From: Bacteroidota bacterium
Lineage (GTDB): Bacteria; Bacteroidota; Bacteroidia; Chitinophagales; Saprospiraceae
Assembly: GCA_029573365.1 (NCBI GenBank)
Contig: JAKQGD010000089.1
Coordinates: forward strand, 1-23,790
Direction of reading: 5' to 3'
DNA: 23,790 nt
Notes under the pieces: generated by a model
What the model saw: the letters and a program-made list of their open reading frames with translations, nothing else
What the model was told of the DNA's origin: nothing
Database searches by the model: none
Shown: positions 6,778-14,205 of the stretch, piece by piece
Layout of the letters: each line of letters starts with the position of its first letter
Numbering within the stretch: the first letter of the stretch is position 1
Position numbers and translations under genes: made by a program

Positions 6778-7587
6778 CTATAAATTTATCGAAATATTTA
6801 CCAATTCAGCGTTCTTTTTTACGGCTTCGTCCACAAAACTATGATCAGACAAAATATCAGCTCCATCTCTTCTCACCGCTACACTGTGCTCGAAGTGAGC
6901 TGAGGCTTTGCCGTCTCTTGTGAGTATCGTCCAGCCGTCTTCCTGCTGTTTTACTGCTTTGTTTCCCAGATTGACCATGGGCTCTATCGCTAGTACCATA
7001 CCTTCTTTCAATAATGGACCTTTTCCTTTGAGTCCGAAATTGGGTACTTCAGGATCTTCATGAAGACTTTTACCGACTCCATGTCCCACAAGTTCTCTCA
7101 CCACTCCATATCCATGCCGCTTTTCGCAATACTGCTGGATGGCAAAACTTATGTCTCCGATTCTGTTTCCCGATTTGATGGCTTCGATACCTTTGTACAG
7201 GGATTCCCTTGTGACTTTTAGCAGTGCCTTAACATCGGCATTAACCATGGAAAAAGCAAAGCTGAAAGCTGCATCTCCATAAAAGCCATTGAGCAATACG
7301 CCGCAATCGACTGATACAGAGTCTGACTCTTTAAAGGCTCTCTCTGTAGGAATGCCATGAACCACAGCGTCATTGAGTGACATGCAAAGGGTCGCCGGAA
7401 AACCCCGGTATCCCTTGAATGCAGGAATGCCTCCCTGGTCACGGATAAATTCTTCCGCTTTTTTGTCAATATTTTTGCCGTGTTCTCCTACTTTTAGAAG
7501 GCCGGCTACATAGGCCAGAGTTTTGCTTACGAGCATATTGCTCTCCCTCATTAACTCTATCTCCTCATTGGTCTTGTAGTAAATCAT
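6778..7587 (-). CDS. map: Methionine aminopeptidase, type I
   Basis: This 269-residue cytosolic metalloprotease removes the initiator methionine from new proteins. The five metal ligands are present: D94 (SVDCG), D105 (YGDAA), H169 (GHGVG), E202 (IEPMV) and E233 (EHSVAV). The substrate-contact histidines H77 and H176 are also present. There is no N-terminal zinc-finger extension, as is usual for bacterial type Ia enzymes. It starts 8 bp after secY ends, so the two are almost certainly translated from one transcript. Confidence 0.98.
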   Translation of the reverse strand: MIYYKTNEEIELMRESNMLVSKTLAYVAGLLKVGEHGKNIDKKAEEFIRDQGGIPAFKGYRGFPATLCMSLNDAVVHGIPTERAFKESDSVSVDCGVLLNGFYGDAAFSFAFSMVNADVKALLKVTRESLYKGIEAIKSGNRIGDISFAIQQYCEKRHGYGVVRELVGHGVGKSLHEDPEVPNFGLKGKGPLLKEGMVLAIEPMVNLGNKAVKQQEDGWTILTRDGKASAHFEHSVAVRRDGADILSDHSFVDEAVKKNAELVNISINL

Positions 7588-7595
7588 TAGAGAAA

Positions 7596-8966
7596 TTACA
7601 TTCCTGCACCTATAGTGATGCCCTGATTGCCTCTTCCCTGTATTCTGCCTGATTTTACAAGTCCGTCATATTTTCTCATGAGCAGATAACTTTCTATCTG
7701 CTGCAAAGTATCCAGTACTACACCCACCAAAATCAGCAAGGATGTACCTCCGAAGAAGTATGCCCATGCCGTATTGACTCCAAGCTTTGTGATAATTGCC
7801 GGCAAAATGGCAATAACTCCTATAAATATGGCACCCGGAAGTGTAATCCTGGTAGTAAGTGTATCAATATAATCCTGAGTGTCCTGACCGGGCTTTATAC
7901 CTGGAATGAATGAGTTCATCCTCTTAAGGTATTCGGCATATTGCTGAGGATTTACAATTAACGCAGTATACACATAGGTAAAAATAACGATCAGGATAAA
8001 AAACACAACGTTATATGCCAGTGATCCTGGGTTGTTGAGTGCCAGGAGCAGATCACTTTGCACACCTGCATTGCTGGTCGCCCACTGAGCAGCTGTCAAT
8101 GGAAGAAACATAATAGCCTGAGCAAAGATGATAGGCATAACACCGGCAGCACTCAACTTGAGGTTGATAACATCGTTTCCGCCTCCGGCACTCATGTTTC
8201 CGGCTGCTCGACCTACCATTCTCTTTGCCGCCTGGATTGGAATCTTCCTGACTCCCTGCACCACAAGGATGGTGGCTATGATAATAAAGAACCACAGGAT
8301 AAACTCCAGGATAAGGAAGATAAGCTTGTTGTCAGCAAATTTTGCCAGCACCTCAGCTGCTACTGAGTTTGGCAGCCTTGCAATAATACCTACCATGATA
8401 AGAAGTGATATACCATTTCCTATACCCCTGTCTGTAATTCTCTCTCCCAGCCACATGGCAAATATGGTACCTGTAGCCAGAATAATCATGTTGCTAAACC
8501 AAAATACAGTAGGATTTATGGACGTATCCACGGCACCCGGAGTGGTCTTGAGCATTAACAGGTAACCACTGCCCTGTACCAGGGTTATCAGCAGGGTAAG
8601 AAATCTTGTGATCTGGTTAAGTCTCTTTCTGCCAGACTCTCCCTCTTTTTGCTGCAACCTCTGGAAATACGGTACCGCAAATCCAAGAAGCTGTACAATG
8701 ATGGAGGCTGTGATATATGGCATGATACCGAGGGCAAAAATGGATCCCTGGTTAAAAGCCCCGCCTGTAAAGGTGTTTATGAGCTGCAAGAGGTCATTTG
8801 CCTTTGAGGTAGATGCAGCCGTTTCAAGAGCAGATGCATTCACTCCGGGCAACACGACATACGAGCCAAATCTGTATACCGCAAGAATCAGGATGGTAAA
8901 AAGGATTTTATCCTTCAACTCCTTGATGCTCCAGATATTTTTTAATGTCTCAATAAATTTATTCAT
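7596..8966 (-). CDS. secY: Protein translocase channel subunit SecY
   Basis: This 456-residue inner-membrane channel exports and inserts proteins with SecE, SecG and SecA. I count about ten hydrophobic segments. The first is near residues 21-38, the plug region follows GSIFALGIMPYITASII (75-90), and the last is near 406-420. GERITDRGIGNGISLLI (174-190) and TTRITLPGA (371-379) are conserved cytosolic-loop motifs; the latter contains the arginine important for SecA coupling. KPGQDT replaces the RPGEQT of E. coli. Its position after rplO by 10 bp is the standard spc arrangement. No adk follows. Confidence 0.98.
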   Translation of the reverse strand: MNKFIETLKNIWSIKELKDKILFTILILAVYRFGSYVVLPGVNASALETAASTSKANDLLQLINTFTGGAFNQGSIFALGIMPYITASIIVQLLGFAVPYFQRLQQKEGESGRKRLNQITRFLTLLITLVQGSGYLLMLKTTPGAVDTSINPTVFWFSNMIILATGTIFAMWLGERITDRGIGNGISLLIMVGIIARLPNSVAAEVLAKFADNKLIFLILEFILWFFIIIATILVVQGVRKIPIQAAKRMVGRAAGNMSAGGGNDVINLKLSAAGVMPIIFAQAIMFLPLTAAQWATSNAGVQSDLLLALNNPGSLAYNVVFFILIVIFTYVYTALIVNPQQYAEYLKRMNSFIPGIKPGQDTQDYIDTLTTRITLPGAIFIGVIAILPAIITKLGVNTAWAYFFGGTSLLILVGVVLDTLQQIESYLLMRKYDGLVKSGRIQGRGNQGITIGAGM

Positions 8967-8976
8967 GGCTCTTTAA

Positions 8977-9423
8977 TTAGGCATTTATAGTACCTCCGGC
9001 TGCTTCTATCTTCGACTTGGCTGTGGCTGAAAAAGCATCTGCCTGTACGGTAAGTTTTGACTTAATCTCACCATTGCCAAGGACCTTGACTTTTTCGCCC
9101 CTGTTTATTATTCCTTCGTTATACAAAGCTACTTTAGTAATCTCAGTCAACCCGTAATTTTCGTGGATCTCCTGGAGCCTTGAAACATTAATAGTTGCGA
9201 ATTCGACTCTGCCACGGTTTTTAAAGCCTCTTTTAGGCAATCTCATCTGAAGAGGCATCTGTCCACCTTCAAAAGCCCTCTTTTTCTTACTTCCAGACCT
9301 GGCCTTATCTCCTTTATGACCTTTTGATGCCGTTCCTCCGGTACCTGATCCTTCTCCACGACCCAGTCTGCCCTTTTCCTTTTTTACGGATCCTTCAGCC
9401 GGCTTTAAATTGTGCAACTTCAT
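8977..9423 (-). CDS. rplO: Ribosomal protein L15
   Basis: This 148-residue 50S protein bridges several 23S rRNA domains late in assembly. The start MKLHNLKPAEGSVKKEKGRL leads into the glycine-rich unstructured stretch GRGEGSGTGGTASKGHKGD (22-40) and then SGSKKKRAFEGGQMPLQMRL, all family hallmarks. The C-terminal globular part has VKVLGNGEIKSKLTVQADAF. It is followed 10 bp later by secY and preceded by rpmD after 35 bp. Confidence 0.98.
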   Translation of the reverse strand: MKLHNLKPAEGSVKKEKGRLGRGEGSGTGGTASKGHKGDKARSGSKKKRAFEGGQMPLQMRLPKRGFKNRGRVEFATINVSRLQEIHENYGLTEITKVALYNEGIINRGEKVKVLGNGEIKSKLTVQADAFSATAKSKIEAAGGTINA

Positions 9424-9458
9424 TTTTATATAATTTCAATATCAATAAATGAACTGAA

Positions 9459-9638
9459 TCAACATTCTTCTACAGTGACAAGATGTCTGACTTTATCTAT
9501 CATGCCCATAATCTGAGGGTTGACTTCTTTTACCACAGGATTGTGCAGTTTTTTAATGCCCAATGCCTTTATGGTATCCTTTTGCCTTTTGCTCCTGTCT
9601 ATGGTGCTCTTTACCTGAGTTATTTTGACGCTTGCCAT
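9459..9638 (-). CDS. rpmD: Ribosomal protein L30
   Basis: This 59-residue protein was found by translating the gap between rpsE and rplO. It begins MASVKITQVKSTIDRSKRQK and continues IKALGIKKLHNPVV with the end HLVTVEEC and a TGA stop. Length and sequence match bacterial L30 (59 in E. coli). L30 is a small peripheral 50S protein, absent from some bacteria but kept here in its usual place, 28 bp after rpsE and 35 bp before rplO. Confidence 0.95.
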   Translation of the reverse strand: MASVKITQVKSTIDRSKRQKDTIKALGIKKLHNPVVKEVNPQIMGMIDKVRHLVTVEEC

Positions 9639-9666
9639 GATTGTTAAATTTTTAGGATTTTAATGA

Positions 9667-10179
9667 TTAGCCCTCGAAAACTTTATCAAGGGTCACATTT
9701 CTGTGCTTTGAAACCTGATGGGCACTCCTCATTTTGCTCAAAGCATCAATTGTAGCCTTGACAACGTTGTGAGGATTTGATGAGCCTTGTGACTTTGCTA
9801 ATACATTATGCACACCTGCCATTTCAAGTACAGCCCTCATCGCACCTCCTGCGATTACTCCTGTACCGTCTGCAGCAGGTTTGATCAGCACCTTGCCGGC
9901 ACCATATTTTCCTTTCTGCTCGTGAGGTACAGTACCTTTGTTGAGAGCTACCTTTACCAGGTTTTTCTTTGCATCCTGCACTGCTTTTTGAATGGATTCT
10001 GAAACGTCAAGTGCTTTTCCCAGGCCGTGACCTACTGTGCCCTGACCGTCACCTACCACTACCAGGGCAGAAAAACTGAATGTACGTCCTCCCTTGGTTA
10101 CCTTGGCAACTCTGGCCAGGTTTACAAGTTTTTCCTTGAATTCCGGATCTCCCTGATTAACTTTTACTGGTGCTGACAT
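9667..10179 (-). CDS. rpsE: Ribosomal protein S5
   Basis: This 170-residue small-subunit protein contributes to decoding accuracy and helps line the mRNA entry. The N-terminal S5 double-stranded-RNA-binding domain includes RVAKVTKGGRTFSFSALVVV (23-42) and GDGQGTVGHGLGKA (43-56). The C-terminal domain contains GVIAGGAMRAVLEMAGVHNV and KSQGSSNPHNVVKAT. It is slightly longer than E. coli (167). It lies 19 bp after rplR, in spc-operon order. Confidence 0.98.
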   Translation of the reverse strand: MSAPVKVNQGDPEFKEKLVNLARVAKVTKGGRTFSFSALVVVGDGQGTVGHGLGKALDVSESIQKAVQDAKKNLVKVALNKGTVPHEQKGKYGAGKVLIKPAADGTGVIAGGAMRAVLEMAGVHNVLAKSQGSSNPHNVVKATIDALSKMRSAHQVSKHRNVTLDKVFEG

Positions 10180-10198
10180 ATCTATTTCTTGATATTTT

Positions 10199-10543
10199 TT
10201 AGAATATTAAACCTGCTTCTCTGGCGCCCTCTGCCAAAGACTTTACTCTCCCATGATACTGATATCCTCCCCTGTCAAAAACAACGGTATCTATACCCTT
10301 TGCTTTGGCCTTGCCGGCTAGCTCTTTGCCCACCTCGGCTGCTGTATTGGTTTTGTTACCGCTTGCTTTGATTGTTTTAGATGAAGCACTTGCAAGGGTG
10401 ACTCCGTTTTCGTCATCAATAAGCTGGCAATAGATATCCTTGTTGCTTCTGAACACTGACAACCTTGGCTTGGTCCCTGTTCCGGCCACTTTCTTACGGA
10501 TCCTGTATCTGACCCTTGTTCTGTTATATAATTTGCTGTCCAT
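10199..10543 (-). CDS. rplR: Ribosomal protein L18
   Basis: This 114-residue protein binds 5S rRNA and attaches it to the 50S central protuberance together with L5. RVRYRIRKKVAGTGTKPRLS (9-28) is the basic RNA-binding start, followed by VFRSNKDIYCQLIDDENGVT. The end DRGGYQYHGRVKSLAEGARE is diagnostic. The length is close to E. coli (117). It lies 27 bp after rplF. Confidence 0.98.
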   Translation of the reverse strand: MDSKLYNRTRVRYRIRKKVAGTGTKPRLSVFRSNKDIYCQLIDDENGVTLASASSKTIKASGNKTNTAAEVGKELAGKAKAKGIDTVVFDRGGYQYHGRVKSLAEGAREAGLIF

Positions 10544-10570
10544 TGTATAATGGTTTGGAATTGTCCTTTA

Positions 10571-11128
10571 TTATTTTTTACCTGATGTCTTACCTGCTTT
10601 TCTCCTGATGATCTCACCAGTAAACTTGATACCTTTTCCTTTGTACGGCTCAGGTTTTCTGTAACTTCTGATTTTTGCACAGACCTGACCCAACAACTGC
10701 CTGTCAGAACATTCCAGGATAATGGTCGGGTTTTCACCCTTTTCCATTTTGGTGGTCACCTTTATTTCTGCCGGAAGCATGAAATAAATAGGGTGTGAAT
10801 AACCTATAATGAGCTCAAGCAAGTTTCCTGTGTTCGTGACCCTGTATCCTACACCCACAAGCTCCAATTGCTTGGTAAAGCCGGAAGATACGCCAACCAC
10901 CATATTGTTGATAATAGCTCTGGAAAGACCATGGGCCTCTCTGTGTCTTTTTTGTTCTGTTGGCCTTGAAACAGTCAGATTGCCATCTTCAATGTTGATG
11001 CTGAGGTCAGGGTTTATCTGCTCTGTAAGTGAGCCCTTGCTACCTTTGACCGTTACCAAATTACCTTTGGACACATCTATTGTCACCCCGGCAGGGACAT
11101 TGATCACTGATTTACCTACTCTTGACAT
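10571..11128 (-). CDS. rplF: Ribosomal protein L6
   Basis: This 185-residue 50S protein lies near the factor-binding site and the sarcin-ricin loop. MSRVGKSVINVPAGVTIDV and VTVKGSKGSLTEQI open the first repeat of the two-fold L6 fold. The C-terminal RNA-binding motif is intact as KPEPYKGKGIKFTGE, followed by IIRRKAGKTSGKK. It is slightly longer than E. coli (177). It sits 22 bp after rpsH. Confidence 0.98.
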   Translation of the reverse strand: MSRVGKSVINVPAGVTIDVSKGNLVTVKGSKGSLTEQINPDLSINIEDGNLTVSRPTEQKRHREAHGLSRAIINNMVVGVSSGFTKQLELVGVGYRVTNTGNLLELIIGYSHPIYFMLPAEIKVTTKMEKGENPTIILECSDRQLLGQVCAKIRSYRKPEPYKGKGIKFTGEIIRRKAGKTSGKK

Positions 11129-11150
11129 GGCTGATTTCTTTTGTCCTTGA

Positions 11151-11555
11151 TTAATAAATGTAACAGATCAATTCACCTCCCAGATTTTCTTTTCTGGCCT
11201 GCTTGTCAGTCATGAGGCCTTTGGAAGTCGACACGATGGCTATACCCAGACCGTTGATGACCTTTGGCATTTCCTTGGCTCCGGAATATTGCCTCAGACC
11301 TGAAGTCGACAATCTGCCCAATTCCCTGATGATCGGTTTTTTGGTAGCAGGATCGTACTTAAGGGCTATGCTGATTACACCTTGCTTTCCAGCTTCATCA
11401 TCAAATTTATATTTGAGGATATACCCATTGTTGTAAAGAATCTCTGTGATGGCTTTCTTCATTTTTGAAGACGGAATTTCCACCACTTTGTGTCCTGCCA
11501 TCTGGGCATTTCTAATCCTGGTCAGGTAATCTGCTATTGGATCTGTTACTATCAT
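11151..11555 (-). CDS. rpsH: Ribosomal protein S8
   Basis: This 134-residue primary 16S rRNA-binding protein belongs to the central domain. The start MIVTDPIADYLTRIRNAQMA is the family signature. The C-terminal RNA-binding half contains GLGIAIVSTSKGLMTDKQAR and the closing GGELICYIY. In E. coli S8 represses spc translation at an rplE mRNA site; I did not identify such a site here. It follows rpsN by 31 bp. Confidence 0.98.
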   Translation of the reverse strand: MIVTDPIADYLTRIRNAQMAGHKVVEIPSSKMKKAITEILYNNGYILKYKFDDEAGKQGVISIALKYDPATKKPIIRELGRLSTSGLRQYSGAKEMPKVINGLGIAIVSTSKGLMTDKQARKENLGGELICYIY

Positions 11556-11586
11556 TATAAATAAACTCTTGTCTGTTATTTAATTA

Positions 11587-11856
11587 TTACCAGCTGGCTT
11601 TGGTTACACCCGGTATCAGCCCTTCATTGGCCATTTTTCGGAAAGTTACCCTGTTGATACCAAACTTTCTCATATAGCCCTTGGGCCTGCCGGTCAGCTT
11701 ACATCTGTTGTGCAGTCTGACTCTTGATGAGTTTCTGGGCAATTTATCCAGTGCATCATAATCTCCTTCCTCCTTAAGCTTTTTACGAAGGTCAGAATAC
11801 TTGGCTACCAGCCTTTCCCTTTTAATTTCTCTGGCAATGATTGATTTCTTGGCCAT
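11587..11856 (-). CDS. rpsN: Ribosomal protein S14, zinc-free form
   Basis: This 89-residue S14 sits in the 30S head near the A site. MAKKSIIAREIKRERLVAKY is followed by LPRNSSRVRLHNRCKLTGRP and GYMRKFGINRVTFRKMANEG, with the family end GVTKASW. The CxxC pairs of the short zinc-binding type are absent; only one cysteine (in HNRCKL) is present. It is therefore the zinc-independent type, somewhat shorter than E. coli (101). It lies 6 bp after rplE. Confidence 0.98.
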   Translation of the reverse strand: MAKKSIIAREIKRERLVAKYSDLRKKLKEEGDYDALDKLPRNSSRVRLHNRCKLTGRPKGYMRKFGINRVTFRKMANEGLIPGVTKASW

Positions 11857-11862
11857 GATATA

Positions 11863-12420
11863 TTAATTCTTGATGTTTTTGAATGGTAATCCCAGTTCTT
11901 TCAAAAGAGCAAATGCTTCGGCGTCAGTCCTGGCTGTAGTCACAAATGTGATATCCATACCGGTAATTTTATTTACTTTGTCTATGTCGATCTCAGGAAA
12001 AATAATCTGTTCCTTGACACCCAGTGAATAATTACCCTTGCCGTCAAAACTTTTGTCATTGATGCCTTTGAAGTCCCGGACCCGGGGTAAAGCCACTGTG
12101 ATGAGCCTGTCCAAAAACTCATACATCATCCTGTCCCTGAGAGTGACTCTGGCACCGATGGGCATAAACTCCCTGAGTTTAAAGTTTGAAATGGACTTTG
12201 TCGCCTTGGTAGGGACCGCTTTCTGGCCGGTAATGGTGGTCATCTCGTTGACAGCATTGTCCACAAGCTTCTTATCCTGTGTGGCCGAACCGACTCCCTG
12301 GTTCACACAAATTTTTACCAGTTTAGGCACCTGCATCACAGTCTTGTATGAAAACTGTTCCTGCAGTTTTGGCACTATTTCTTCCCTGTATTTTGTCTTA
12401 AGTCTGGGTACGTAACTCAT
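11863..12420 (-). CDS. rplE: Ribosomal protein L5
   Basis: This 185-residue protein binds 5S rRNA in the central protuberance and contacts P-site tRNA. It has QVPKLVKICVNQGVGSA and, near the middle, KATKSISNFKLREFMPIGAR. FPEIDIDKV and MDITFVTTARTDAEAFALL form the C-terminal part. I start it at the ATG at 12418-12420, which overlaps the rplX TGA stop by one base (TGATG), a classic translational-coupling junction. A GTG one codon upstream is also open but less likely. Confidence 0.96.
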   Translation of the reverse strand: MSYVPRLKTKYREEIVPKLQEQFSYKTVMQVPKLVKICVNQGVGSATQDKKLVDNAVNEMTTITGQKAVPTKATKSISNFKLREFMPIGARVTLRDRMMYEFLDRLITVALPRVRDFKGINDKSFDGKGNYSLGVKEQIIFPEIDIDKVNKITGMDITFVTTARTDAEAFALLKELGLPFKNIKN

Positions 12421-12755
12421 CACTTGATAATTTCACCTGATTTTTTTGAATATCTTACAAGCTTTCCATCCACCAGTTTCCTGCCTACTTTGGTAGGCTG
12501 GCCTGTTTTAGGATCAACCAGCATAAGATTTGAAATATGAATTGGAGCCTCCATTTCATTGATTCCGCCCGGATTGTCCTGGGTGCCCTTGGTGTGCTTT
12601 TTAACCATGTTGACACCTTCTACGATGGCACGGTTTTCCTTTGTGATTACAAGTTTGATTTCTCCTGTTTCACCTTTGTTGGCTCCGGAAATCACCATAA
12701 CCTTGTCTCCTTTTTTTATTTTGAGTTTCGGTGCAAATCTGTTTGAACTGGACAT
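12420..12755 (-). CDS. rplX: Ribosomal protein L24
   Basis: This 111-residue assembly-initiator protein binds the 5' end region of 23S rRNA. The KOW motif is at 14-33 (KKGDKVMVISGANKGETGEI). The next conserved stretch is NMVKKHTKGTQDNPGG, and MLVDPKTGQPTKVGRKLVDG completes the bacterial-type C-terminus. Its TGA stop overlaps the rplE start by one base. It lies 19 bp after rplN. Confidence 0.97.
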   Translation of the reverse strand: MSSSNRFAPKLKIKKGDKVMVISGANKGETGEIKLVITKENRAIVEGVNMVKKHTKGTQDNPGGINEMEAPIHISNLMLVDPKTGQPTKVGRKLVDGKLVRYSKKSGEIIK

Positions 12756-12774
12756 CTTTGTTCGGATTTATGGA

Positions 12775-13140
12775 TTAAAGCACCTCTGGTGCCAATGATA
12801 CAATTCTCATGTAGTCACGATCCCTTAGCTCTCTGGCTACAGGCCCAAAAATACGGCTTCCTCTTGGCTCGTCAGCATTGTTGAGCAGTACCACGGCATT
12901 GTCGTCAAAACGGATGTAAGAGCCGTCTTTTCTTCTGACCTCCTTGGCTGTTCTCACTATGACCGCCTTTGTAACCGTTCCTTTTTTGATACCGGTTGGA
13001 GTGGCAGATTTGACAGCTACGACTATCTTATCTCCTACTGATGCATACCTACGTCTCGTGCCTCCGAGTACTCTGATACAAAGCACCTCTTTAGCACCGC
13101 TGTTGTCTGCAACCTTCAATCTTGACTCTTGTTGGATCAT
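12775..13140 (-). CDS. rplN: Ribosomal protein L14
   Basis: This 121-residue 50S protein lies at the subunit interface and is the usual binding site of the silencing factor RsfS. MIQQESRLKVADNSGAKEVL and the motif GIKKGTVTKAVIVRTAKEV are strongly conserved. The end is PVARELRDRDYMRIVSLAPEVL-like, as in other bacteria. It lies 21 bp after rpsQ and 19 bp before rplX. It normally forms the first gene of spc, but no promoter match is seen in the 21-bp gap. Confidence 0.98.
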   Translation of the reverse strand: MIQQESRLKVADNSGAKEVLCIRVLGGTRRRYASVGDKIVVAVKSATPTGIKKGTVTKAVIVRTAKEVRRKDGSYIRFDDNAVVLLNNADEPRGSRIFGPVARELRDRDYMRIVSLAPEVL

Positions 13141-13161
13141 GGCTAATCTGTTATAATATGA

Positions 13162-13419
13162 TTATTTCGCTTTCTCGATGATTTCTACCAGCCTCCAGCT
13201 TTTGTTTTTGCTCAATGGCCTGGTTTCTGTTATTTTGACTGTGTCCCCTTCGTTGCACTCATTCTTTTCATCATGGGCAAAAAATTTCTTGGACTTCTTA
13301 ACAAACTTACCGTAGATAGGGTGCTTAAGCTTCCTTTCTATGAGCACAGTGATGGTCTTGTCCATCTTGGCACTGGCTACCACTCCTATCCTGACTTTGT
13401 TTAATGCTTTTTCAGTCAT
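13162..13419 (-). CDS. rpsQ: Ribosomal protein S17
   Basis: This 85-residue OB-fold protein is a primary 16S rRNA binder. VRIGVVASAKMDKTITVLIE (9-28), with KLKHPIYGKFVKKSKKFFAH next, is the family signature. The end has GDTVKITETRPLSKNKSWRL. The length matches E. coli (84). It lies 11 bp after rpmC and 21 bp before rplN. Confidence 0.98.
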   Translation of the reverse strand: MTEKALNKVRIGVVASAKMDKTITVLIERKLKHPIYGKFVKKSKKFFAHDEKNECNEGDTVKITETRPLSKNKSWRLVEIIEKAK

Positions 13420-13430
13420 CGCACTATATT

Positions 13431-13694
13431 TTATTTATTATTGCTTCTTCTGTACCTGATTCTGCTCCTTGATTCAAGCTCTGCAGGTGTAAGGTTTTTA
13501 ATTTCTCTGGCTCTGAGTTCTGTTTTGAGCCTGGCTATATCTTTTTTTACTGCCCTTATTTCAAGAGGATTTTGCAATCCCTTGGCACCGTGATCATAAA
13601 CCATTCTTTTCAGGTCTATCTGGGCCTGCTTTATCTCCTGGTTTATTGCGTCTGCAGACATGTCCTGGAGTTCCAGGTGTTTCTTAGTTGCCAT
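13431..13694 (-). CDS. rpmC: Ribosomal protein L29 with C-terminal extension
   Basis: This L29 homologue from the peptide-exit rim, a docking area for trigger factor and SRP, is built of two long helices. It is recognised by ELQDMSADAINQEIKQAQID, then NPLEIRAVKKDIARLKTELR. At 87 residues it is longer than E. coli (63). The extra segment (about 64-87) is IKNLTPAELESRSRIRYRRS plus NNK, rich in arginine and serine and of unknown role. It sits between rplP (20 bp) and rpsQ (11 bp) in standard order. Confidence 0.95.
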   Translation of the reverse strand: MATKKHLELQDMSADAINQEIKQAQIDLKRMVYDHGAKGLQNPLEIRAVKKDIARLKTELRAREIKNLTPAELESRSRIRYRRSNNK

Positions 13695-13714
13695 AATCAG
13701 CTGTTTAAAATTTA

Positions 13715-14134
13715 TTATTCGCTATAATCTGCTCTTACAACCGTCCTGGTAAGTACAGGCAATTTCTGTGCCGCCAGTCTAAGTGCTTCGATGGCTATCT
13801 CTGACGGTACTCCATCAATCTCAAACATGATCCTGCCCGGCTTAATCACAGCTACCCAATGGTCCAAAGCTCCCTTACCTTTACCCATACGTACTTCCTG
13901 AGGCTTTCTAGTAACAGGCTTGTCAGGAAATATCCTTATCCACACTTTTCCTTCCCTCTTCATATACCTGGTCATGGCTACCCTGGCAGACTCAAGCTGT
14001 CTGTTGGTTACTCTGCCTATTTCATCAGACTTCAGAGCAAACGATCCAAAAGAAATGGTACTTCCCTTTACGGCTATACCCTTTGGGTTCATCTTATGCT
14101 GCTTTCTGTACTTTGTTCTTTTTGGTTGTAACAT
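13715..14134 (-). CDS. rplP: Ribosomal protein L16
   Basis: This 139-residue protein helps position A-site tRNA in the 50S subunit. The start MLQPKRTKYRKQHKMNPKGI and the motif KPQEVRMGKGKGALDHWVAV (about 77-96) are diagnostic; the RMGKGKG arginine is the residue hydroxylated in E. coli. The C-terminus EALRLAAQKLPVLTRTVV is normal. It follows rpsC after a 71-bp gap, long for this cluster, that contains a promoter-like element, so it may head a secondary transcript. Confidence 0.98.
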   Translation of the reverse strand: MLQPKRTKYRKQHKMNPKGIAVKGSTISFGSFALKSDEIGRVTNRQLESARVAMTRYMKREGKVWIRIFPDKPVTRKPQEVRMGKGKGALDHWVAVIKPGRIMFEIDGVPSEIAIEALRLAAQKLPVLTRTVVRADYSE

Positions 14135-14176
14135 ATCTTATTGCTATTTAAGATCTTACCTTTTTGAAAAGAGCCG

Positions 14177-14184
14177 CAAAGGTA
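14177..14184 (-). promoter_or_regulatory. Predicted internal promoter -7 element before rplP
   Basis: The minus strand reads TACCTTTG followed by CGGCTCTTTTC. This matches TAnnTTTG and shares its downstream sequence with the elements before rpsL and rpsJ. It lies in the 71-bp rpsC-rplP gap, giving a predicted leader of about 35-40 nt. No -33 TTTG is visible; the upstream side overlaps the end of rpsC. The resemblance to the other two elements is the main support. Confidence 0.6.
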
Positions 14185-14205
14185 ATAATTCTTTCTAAAT
14201 TTCTC

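Noticed and set aside
6755..6785. Promoter-like TAGAACTTTG before infA
   Set aside because: TA and TTTG are separated by four bases instead of two, and the site overlaps the map stop codon in a tightly packed operon; likely chance.
10318..10737. A 139-codon minus-strand frame overlapping rplF and rplR
   Set aside because: It is out of frame with two unmistakable ribosomal genes and has no recognisable motif.
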